Shown here in pieces: positions 60,201-64,000 of a stretch of 64,000 bases of DNA. A model generated the notes under the pieces. It did not search any database. It saw nothing but the letters and a program-made list of their open reading frames with translations, and was not told where the DNA came from. The position numbers and the translations under genes were made by a program. The stretch's first letter is position 1; every line of letters begins with the position of its first letter. The stretch spans positions 187,695,510 through 187,759,509 of the forward strand of contig CM067081.1 in assembly GCA_034008185.1 (NCBI GenBank). The letters run 5' to 3'. This DNA is from Gorsachius magnificus (lineage: Eukaryota > Chordata > Aves > Pelecaniformes > Ardeidae).

Positions 60201-62660
60201 CATATTCAAGAGTTGTGTCCAACTCATACCCCATTCTAATGAGTTAATCTAATTCTAATGAGTGATCTTAATGTCAAAGTCCCCCTTTTCTGATGGTATT
60301 TCAGCAAAGCATTCTCTGTCCATAAGTTTTTAATCTTGTGAAAAAACCCCAGTATTAGCCCTATTTTAGGTAATGCAGGCAGCTGTTTAATGTGCATATG
60401 ATATCAAGAGCTGCCTAGTTATATTGCTGTGAGAAATTCCCACACCTCCATTTTTGGATTAACGTAGGTGGCACAGATATAGTAGAAGGATATTTCCTAA
60501 TTCAAACACAAAATACATTAAAGACAATTAATTAAACATGCCTGAATGAATTATTTTATTCACGTGTCTATAGTCAGTTTGGTTTTGCTTATAGGATTCT
60601 GCCACTTGGATATCCAAATATATATAGAATAAGCAGATCACAGGGACTACTGCCACATAGCTCTGTGTTAAGAATTTTGCATAATAGTGTTAAGCAGCTC
60701 TGGATTAAGTATACTTCACTCAGTCCTAGCAGCAAGCATCCTACACGTACAGAAAATTTAGAAAGGATGCTGCAGTATAAAATTGAATCCATCAGAAGCA
60801 GACAAGAAAAGGGAAGACTGAATAATCTTTAAAATACAGTATCAGAAAGAATGAAGAAAGAAACAATGCTTAGAGTTCTAAGCAAAATGAGAGAGAAAGC
60901 AGGAAGACTGTGTCAGGAAAGGTTCATTTTGGCTGTATGATACTAAACAGACCATATTTTTAAGGGTAAATAAAAAATTGAAAAAGTGTATGGTGCTTGT
61001 TGCAAGCTGCTTTCTCGCAATTACAACTGCAAAGATACATTGCTGCACCTAGCAGAGGACTGCATAGAGCACACTCCTTGGATAGGAAACCACTAATTTT
61101 TTCTGCATAAGCTTGCACAGTAAAGGGGTGCTGCACAGGTACAAACATTGCAAGATCATTTATTTCGCCATTTTTCTTCAAAAAGCTCACATTCCTTTTT
61201 TATAATCTTTATTGTAGGAAAAAAACACAAGCTAAAAAATAGTTTGCAAACCAAACCTAAGGACCATTCCATGGCAAATCTAATTGTCTAAGTAATATTT
61301 TATAACCCAAACGAAAAAGCTTTTGGATCTCTGATTGATGAAAAGTGCTCAGGTACATTACCCTCATCTTGCTGAGGTTTCTGTAGTCATAGTAGCTCTC
61401 GTACTGTTCTGCAATTTTCCTGCATAAGATAATGCCATTTTCCCAGCACTGCAAGCAAGTAAAAGATGTTCAGTAATTTCAAAGCAACTGTTTGACAATC
61501 CATGATTTATTAGTGATCTGTTCTTTCTATACTAAGTCATACTTCCAGTAACTGAAACTACTTGAACATATTGCCCACTAGACATACTGATAGCTGCTGA
61601 GTAATACTAATGAATTCTTTGAAGGACTGAAAATATAGTGAGAGACTTATTAAATAAATTATTCTTACAGGACTATCACTGCACAAGATAGAAGTCATTG
61701 CAAGTGTCATACACATTTCTTTTGATACTACATATGATTCAACACTATGATTTTTAAATTTTAAAATTGTATTCTTAACATATCCTCCTTAATTTTTGTG
61801 GATTAAAGATATTTTATTGTGCCATATAATTTAAACTCTATAAGCTGATTACAGAATTTTCTGAAAAAAAAAAAAAGATGATGAACATCAGTTTGATTAC
61901 ATTTACAAGGCTTACATGGATATTCCACTAGCTACACAAAATTGCAATGAATTGCTTGTTTATGAGCAAGACAAATCACACAGGATATATAAAATCTTAT
62001 ACTACAGGATAATGAGTCTTGCTTAATTCAGAATCGGCATTCTTAGTGATGACAATAAACTGTGATCCCCAAAACCCATTTGTTTTTAGGGATCCTGCAA
62101 CTGCTATTCAAAAGACACAACATGATTTAGAAGTTATAAACACAGTCCTTCAAACCCAGACCCCTGAATTTTTTTCCTCACTTGGTCACTAAGTGAATTT
62201 CATAAGCTTTATATGACTCATTTTCACCACCTTTATAACAGGGAGAAATTTTATTATCTTTTATAAAGTGCTTTGACCATTACAAAGCGGACTGCTACAC
62301 AAGTGCACATTATTCTCACATGTAAGCGTGTGATTTCTAGGATAGAAACACAGGATTAGAAGAAACCTATTGTGCCACTAAGTAACTGCTTAATCAGGCA
62401 ATGACAAACATTTCCCCACTATGTGAGAAAAGACTGCAACCCTGGAAGTAATGTCCTAAAATGAATAAACTATCCATTCCAGATGCACTCAGTAAACCAG
62501 GACTATTTTACCTTTCCTCTATCAAAGTTTTGGATGATGGTCAGATGGAGACACTCTTTACGTTGCCACTCTGTCTGCATGGGGTAATTGAGGAATTCTC
62601 TCAGTGGCCGATCAGACCACTCCAGCAGCTCATCGTACAGCAGGAGTGTGTAGGCAGCCT
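35788..62660 (-). CDS. DOCK4: DOCK4, 3' part of the gene (17 coding exons, to the stop codon)
   Basis: DOCK4 (dedicator of cytokinesis 4) is a cytoplasmic and membrane-recruited exchange factor that works with ELMO proteins and activates Rac1 and Rap1 in cell migration, adhesion and neurite growth. The 17 exons join to 2 nt of a split codon, 741 codons and TGA. Against a family length near 1,970 residues, this is roughly the last 38 percent. Exons 1-9 encode most of the DHR-2 (DOCKER) catalytic domain. Exons 10-17 encode a Ser/Pro-rich tail ending in PLPRKVSQL, which I recognise as DOCK4 rather than DOCK3 or DOCK1. All introns are GT-AG except one GC-AG. The reading frame is intact with no stop or frameshift, so the gene looks functional. 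The upstream part of the gene (SH3, DHR-1 and armadillo regions) lies beyond the right edge. Splice sites were read by eye and phases checked by arithmetic. Confidence 0.96.
36740..37140. promoter_or_regulatory. GC/CpG-rich pocket in the last DOCK4 intron
   Basis: About 400 bp with clearly higher GC and CpG content than the AT-rich intron around it (for example GGCGGGTGCC, CCGGGCGCC, GCCCGGGGGA, GGTCCGGCGG). It has the look of a small intragenic CpG island, and so of an alternative promoter or enhancer. Open frames on both strands here are a by-product of GC content. No exon could be assigned. Confidence 0.4.
38201..38404 (-). other. Candidate in-frame cassette exon of DOCK4
   Basis: A 204-bp segment (68 codons) in the last intron, open in the DOCK4 direction. 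It is bounded by a TCCACAG acceptor with a CCTAATC branch-like motif 15-20 nt upstream and a strong AAAAG|GTGAGC donor. Both ends are phase 0, matching the phase 0 junction between exons 16 and 17, so inclusion would keep the frame. The peptide begins SFSHLSSHEPVTLPLV and ends VGSSSELVQK, Ser/Pro-rich like the tail. I do not recognise it in known DOCK4 isoforms. Chance remains possible. Confidence 0.35.
39491..39552 (-). CDS. DOCK4: DOCK4 window exon 16 (C-terminal tail)
   Basis: 62 bp, 2 nt plus 20 codons: SPARHIASVSPSPAGRSPMK, rich in Ser-Pro sites. The acceptor is GACTTTACAG and the donor ATGAAG|GTACTG. It ends in phase 0, so an extra phase 0-0 exon could be inserted before the last exon without changing the frame. 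Confidence 0.92.
39553..40487 (-). other. DOCK4 intron between exons 15 and 16
   Basis: 935 bp of AT-rich intron. I see no exon, repeat or other feature in it. Confidence 0.9.
40488..40601 (-). CDS. DOCK4: DOCK4 window exon 15 (proline-rich tail)
   Basis: 114 bp, 2 nt, 37 codons, 1 nt. It encodes VNTTPSSWSLDSGKEARN, then ESGKLISPPVPPRPAQT. PPVPPRP is a class II SH3-binding polyproline motif. The acceptor is CTCTTCCAG and the donor ACTG|GTGAGT. This exon was found from the conserved peptide because it is short. Confidence 0.93.
40602..43143 (-). other. DOCK4 intron between exons 14 and 15
   Basis: 2.5 kb. It contains a 21-base T run (41521-41541) followed 43 bases later by a C run of about 14 bases (41585-41598) running into an A run, and an A-rich tract near 42618. 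No exon was recognised. Confidence 0.9.
41521..41541. repeat. T21 homopolymer
   Basis: 21 consecutive T in a DOCK4 intron. On the gene's own strand this is an A run. Confidence 0.9.
43144..43216 (-). CDS. DOCK4: DOCK4 window exon 14 (C-terminal tail)
   Basis: 73 bp, 24 codons plus 1 nt. The peptide RMLFNHIGDGALPRSDSN and LPGPDK is a well-conserved island in the tail. The acceptor is TCAATTTACAG and the donor AAAG|GTGAGT. Confidence 0.93.
43217..46676 (-). other. DOCK4 intron between exons 13 and 14
   Basis: 3.5 kb. It contains a T-run/A-run junction (about 43732-43757) and, on the opposite strand at 45286-45750, an unexplained open frame of 154 codons without recognisable homology. No repeat family was recognised. 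Confidence 0.88.
46677..46786 (-). CDS. DOCK4: DOCK4 window exon 13 (C-terminal tail)
   Basis: 110 bp, 2 nt plus 36 codons. The peptide SPLLSDKHKHSRENSCLS, then PRERPCSAIYPTPLETSQ, follows the Ala codon split across the intron. The acceptor is TATATTCTAG and the donor CACAG|GTAGGA. It ends in phase 0. Confidence 0.93.
47008..47089 (-). CDS. DOCK4: DOCK4 window exon 12 (Ser-rich tail)
   Basis: 82 bp, 27 codons plus 1 nt. It encodes PSPSTSSLSSTHSASPNV and then TSSAPSSAR, more low-complexity tail with several Ser-Pro sites. The acceptor is CTATATGCAG and the donor AGAG|GTCAGT. The intron to the next exon is only 221 bp. Confidence 0.92.
47090..47598 (-). other. DOCK4 intron between exons 11 and 12
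   Basis: 509 bp of AT-rich intron. Nothing else is visible in it. Confidence 0.9.
47599..47719 (-). CDS. DOCK4: DOCK4 window exon 11 (Ser-rich tail)
   Basis: 121 bp, 1 nt plus 40 codons. The peptide PLSYPAVNRYSSSSLSSQ, then a segment ending ESSDEVFNMQ, is a Ser-rich, probably disordered and phosphorylatable segment. The acceptor is TTCAAATAG|T and the donor ATGCAG|GTACAA. Confidence 0.94.
47720..47989 (-). other. DOCK4 GC-AG intron between exons 10 and 11
   Basis: 270 bp. On the minus strand it begins GCAAGT and ends AAATAG. The GC start is forced by the reading frame. It contains a (GA)n run at about 47835-47855 next to a short (TA)n run. Confidence 0.9.
47835..47855. repeat. (GA)n microsatellite
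   Basis: About ten GA units in the GC-AG intron of DOCK4, followed closely by a short (TA)n run. Confidence 0.9.
47990..48111 (-). CDS. DOCK4: DOCK4 window exon 10 (start of the C-terminal tail; GC donor)
   Basis: 122 bp, 40 codons plus 2 nt. The peptide EFSACVQASPVHFPNGSP through SPDGARVIPRR opens the Ser/Pro-rich tail. The acceptor is TTCACCAG. The 3' boundary reads CGCAG|GCAAGT, a non-canonical GC splice donor in otherwise perfect consensus. It is required because joining AG to the following T makes the Ser codon and keeps the frame. The nearest GT (CAA|GTTAAA) would shift the next exon out of frame. Confidence 0.93.
48112..48471 (-). other. DOCK4 intron between exons 9 and 10
   Basis: 360 bp, GT-AG. 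Nothing else was recognised. Confidence 0.9.
48472..48591 (-). CDS. DOCK4: DOCK4 window exon 9 (end of DHR-2)
   Basis: 120 bp, 40 codons, phase 0. The peptide runs AQILEFGLAVHEKVVPQD, then MRPLHKKLVDQFFVMKSS and LGIQ, the last DHR-2 helices. 'MRPLH.KL...F' is the usual C-terminal border of the catalytic domain. The acceptor is CTCTTCTGCAG and the donor ATACAG|GTACAT. Confidence 0.94.
48592..50455 (-). other. DOCK4 intron between exons 8 and 9
   Basis: 1.9 kb, mostly AT-rich. A short patch at about 49285-49395 keeps more CpG and GC than its surroundings. An A run lies near 48678-48690. No exon or repeat family was recognised. Confidence 0.88.
50456..50539 (-). CDS. DOCK4: DOCK4 window exon 8 (DHR-2 lobe C)
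   Basis: 84 bp, 28 codons, phase 0. It encodes AFFVKEYILNHPEDGEKI and ends RELMLEQ, the lobe C helix following the sensor loop. The acceptor is TTCTGCTTAG and the donor GAGCAG|GTAAAG. Confidence 0.93.
50540..54075 (-). other. DOCK4 intron between exons 7 and 8
   Basis: 3.5 kb, the longest intron here. It holds a 17-base T run (51812-51828) and a palindromic TA/CA repeat (53646-53690). Otherwise it is AT-rich sequence with no recognised feature. Confidence 0.88.
53646..53690. repeat. Palindromic TA/CA-rich repeat
   Basis: A (TG)n-(TA)n-(CA)n-like stretch (starts TGTGTATATATATA, later ATACATACACATATATAT). It is nearly self-complementary and so able to form a hairpin or cruciform. Confidence 0.8.
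54076..54252 (-). CDS. DOCK4: DOCK4 window exon 7 (DHR-2 lobe C, nucleotide-sensor region)
   Basis: 177 bp, 59 codons, phase 0. The peptide starts VEMSPLENAIEVLENKNQ and includes INPLTMCLNGVIDAAVNGGV. By comparison with other DOCK proteins, the AAVNGG stretch corresponds to the lobe C alpha-10 insert, whose valine acts as the nucleotide sensor that ejects GDP and Mg2+ from the GTPase; that residue is present here. The acceptor is CTCTTTCAG and the donor CAAGAA|GTAAGC. Confidence 0.96.
54253..55943 (-). other. DOCK4 intron between exons 6 and 7
   Basis: 1.7 kb. I see no exon, repeat family or conserved-looking element in it. Confidence 0.88.
55944..56030 (-). CDS. DOCK4: DOCK4 window exon 6 (DHR-2 lobe B/C)
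   Basis: 87 bp, 29 codons, phase 0 at both ends. It encodes SLWVERTTLILVQSLPGI followed by SRWFEVEKREV. The 'WVERT...LPGI.RWFEV' pattern is the most conserved stretch of DHR-2 domains. The acceptor is TATTGTAG|AGT and the donor GAAGTA|GTGAGT. The exon is too short to stand out as an open reading frame and was found by looking for the missing conserved block. Confidence 0.93.
56031..57266 (-). other. DOCK4 intron between exons 5 and 6
   Basis: 1.2 kb of AT-rich sequence. A short duplicated phrase (caataacacaact) occurs near 57167-57203. Nothing else was recognised. Confidence 0.88.
57267..57433 (-). CDS. DOCK4: DOCK4 window exon 5 (DHR-2 lobe B)
   Basis: 167 bp, 2 nt plus 55 codons. The peptide contains LQIYAVTPIPENQEVLQ, IKSFYKVNHIWRFRYDRP and FHKGTKDKENEFK, the basic lobe B strands conserved in DOCK3/DOCK4. 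The acceptor is CATGTAG and the donor TTCAAG|GTAAAG, giving phase 0 at the 3' end. Confidence 0.95.
57434..58049 (-). other. DOCK4 intron between exons 4 and 5
   Basis: 616 bp, GT-AG, AT-rich. Nothing else was recognised. Confidence 0.88.
58050..58191 (-). CDS. DOCK4: DOCK4 window exon 4 (DHR-2 lobe B)
   Basis: 142 bp, 47 codons plus 1 nt. It begins NKEFVCRGHDYERLEAF, followed by QQRMLNEFPHAIAMQH and ending FQAEAQ, which matches DHR-2 lobe B. The acceptor is TCTCCTCAG. The donor is CAGT|GTATCC; this position rather than CA|GTGT is required because the next exon begins with AT, completing a Tyr codon. Confidence 0.93.
58192..59693 (-). other. DOCK4 intron between exons 3 and 4
   Basis: 1.5 kb of AT-rich intron. 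I see no other feature. Confidence 0.88.
59694..59798 (-). CDS. DOCK4: DOCK4 window exon 3 (DHR-2)
   Basis: 105 bp, 35 codons, phase 0 at both ends. It encodes MMEASLYDKIMDQQRLEP and then the RVGFYGKKFPFFLR segment, a diagnostic DHR-2 signature (the 'F.VGFYG..FP.FLR' strand pair at the start of lobe B). The acceptor is CACCCAG and the donor AGA|GTAAGT. Confidence 0.94.
59799..61361 (-). other. DOCK4 intron between exons 2 and 3
   Basis: 1.6 kb. It contains a 16-base A run (60009-60024) and a small imperfect duplication of attctaatgag near 60234-60262. No exon or repeat family was recognised. Confidence 0.88.
61362..61448 (-). CDS. DOCK4: DOCK4 window exon 2 (DHR-2 lobe A)
   Basis: 87 bp, 29 codons, phase 0 at both ends. 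The peptide starts CWENGIILCRKIAEQYES and ends NLSKMR, continuing the DHR-2 lobe A helices. The acceptor is TTGCTTGCAG and the donor ATGAGG|GTAATG. Confidence 0.94.
61449..62511 (-). other. DOCK4 intron between exons 1 and 2
   Basis: 1.1 kb of AT-rich intron with an A run near 61864-61876. Nothing else was recognised. Confidence 0.88.
62512..62660 (-). CDS. DOCK4: DOCK4 window exon 1 (start of DHR-2, lobe A)
   Basis: 149 bp, 2 nt of a split Glu codon plus 49 codons. The peptide begins AAYTLLLYDELLEW, the conserved opening of the DHR-2 lobe A helical region in the DOCK-A/B subfamilies, and ends NFDRGK. The acceptor is TTGTAG and the donor AAAG|GTAAAA. The split codon means the preceding exon must end in phase 1. 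I did not find that exon in the remaining 1.3 kb to the right. Confidence 0.95.
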
Positions 62661-64000
62661 CTACAAGACAGATTATAGCACGGTACTTTTGAACACCAAA
62701 CAAATGAAACAGCCAAACAAAGCACACAGAAATGTGAACGCTCCTGATGAGATGCACCTTGTTAATGGGTAACCAATTTATTTCAAGTATAACAGATGGT
62801 AGTGCTGATTTTGGACAGAGTTACTATCTATAGCTATAATAAATTCAGCTTACAATTGTCACACACTGTTTAAAGTGGAGTCACTGGGACAGTTTTCCTG
62901 GAGTCTCACAAGACAAAGGGGACAGAGAAATTATGAAGCAATTTCCTGCTTAGCCCTAGTCCTCCCTACTGCTTAGGAGAAACTCTTAATGGCTCTGCTG
63001 CCTGAGCAAGGGAACAAGGGCCAGAGGATGAGGAACATCAGCAAAGAAAGAGGAAAGAAGGTAGACAGGGCTGTGGACACAGTCCAAAAGAGATCAGGGC
63101 TGGGAAGGAAATGGAGAGGCAGATGTATGCTCAATAGACTCCATTCTTTCTGTAATAGAAATAAATCTCTCATAACATAACATTCTACCATAACAAATAA
63201 TTTAGAAGTACATGCACAAATATTTTTAAATTTTTATTCTATTTTATTTATTTTTAGGTTTGGAAGGATCAAACCTATTTTTGCACTCTGGTCAGAGAAC
63301 TGTGTAGTAATCTTTAGATCATGGGTTGGTAGAAATTATCCGGGAATATTAAAATAATAATAAATAACTAGCAATAATTACAAAATAATAATAATTGCAT
63401 ATCATAATTTATATATTTATATAACATTAATTAGTAATATTAATTAATTAATTAAGTAATATTACTACTACTACTACTACTACTTTGATTTAAAGAATTC
63501 CTCAGAAATGGTACACTCAAACTAATATTAAACTAATTTCCCTGTTGCATGACTTTGGCCAATTGCAAAACATCAGAATTGCTACTGGTTATGACAATTC
63601 AGTTTGGCTACCTGTGCATATGTCTTACTGCTTTCAAAGTCAATGTCCACAGTCTATTTGTCCACTCACAGGACCACTTTGCGTCACTCAGCACAAAGAT
63701 GGACCATGTTCTGGAGATGTACTGCCCTGGAGAAAAAAGTTGCCCACTGGGCTTATTTTATTGCAGGTTTTATTGGTTTGTAAATGAGGCAAAAAATAAC
63801 GTTAAAGTACTTTTTATGTTAAGGTAAGGTTGCCCCAGACAACCATATCCTACTTCTGCCCCTGCCACATGAGTTCCCGTAGGACAGGTGAGTCCTGTAC
63901 AGAGTTTTTTCTAACAGTAGTGTTCCTCTTACACGTCCAGCTTAAGAACACATGGATGAAAAACCATCGTTGCAGCAGATGTTTGTGGGAGAGTGTGCTT
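62661..64000 (-). other. DOCK4 intron running off the right edge
   Basis: At least 1.3 kb. It contains a very AT-rich stretch (about 63340-63470, with TTAATTAA repeats) followed by an (ACT)n microsatellite at about 63470-63484. I looked for the preceding DOCK4 exon, which must end in phase 1, and did not find it. Confidence 0.8.
63470..63484. repeat. (ACT)n microsatellite
   Basis: About five to six ACT units next to very AT-rich intron sequence. Confidence 0.85.

Noticed and set aside
62461..62772. 103-codon plus-strand frame
   Set aside because: It is the antisense shadow of DOCK4 window exon 1.

Overview
This window is vertebrate nuclear DNA, almost certainly from a bird. The evidence is CR1 LINE copies ending in the avian-type ATTCTATG repeat, solo LTRs of a type widespread in bird genomes, small spliced exons with GT-AG introns, and a CpG island promoter. 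One LTR (16359-16950) resembles a family I associate with Neoaves rather than chicken; that is recall, not a test. There are no operons, CRISPR arrays or bacterial systems.

Right half (about 33.1-64.0 kb, minus strand): this is the 3' part of DOCK4, a guanine nucleotide exchange factor for Rac/Rap GTPases. I could place 17 consecutive coding exons from 62660 down to the stop codon at 35788. Together they give a split first codon, 741 residues and a stop, and every splice phase is consistent. They cover nearly the whole catalytic DHR-2 domain (exons 1-9) and the Ser/Pro-rich C-terminal tail with SH3- and WW-binding motifs (exons 10-17). A 3'UTR of about 2.6 kb follows, with a likely poly(A) signal at 33149-33154. 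One intron (47720-47989) must use a GC donor. The last intron contains an unreported-looking 204-bp open segment (38201-38404) with both splice sites and matching phase, which could be a cassette exon. It also contains a separate GC/CpG-rich pocket.

Middle (about 6.1-33.1 kb): an intergenic region with no recognisable gene. It holds two solo LTRs, four CR1 copies (the largest at about 24.2-26.0 kb, broken by a frameshift and an internal deletion), several homopolymer and dinucleotide runs, and one CpG-retaining patch (about 18.0-18.3 kb) that looks like a regulatory element.

Left end (1-6.1 kb): a strong CpG island (about 4.68-5.60 kb) with GC boxes and an E-box, flanked by an LTR fragment. 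In vertebrates the gene lying beyond the 3' end of DOCK4 in the same orientation is IMMP2L. The island is therefore best read as the IMMP2L promoter firing leftward, with positions 1 to about 5180 as its first intron. No IMMP2L coding exon is visible, so this rests on synteny.
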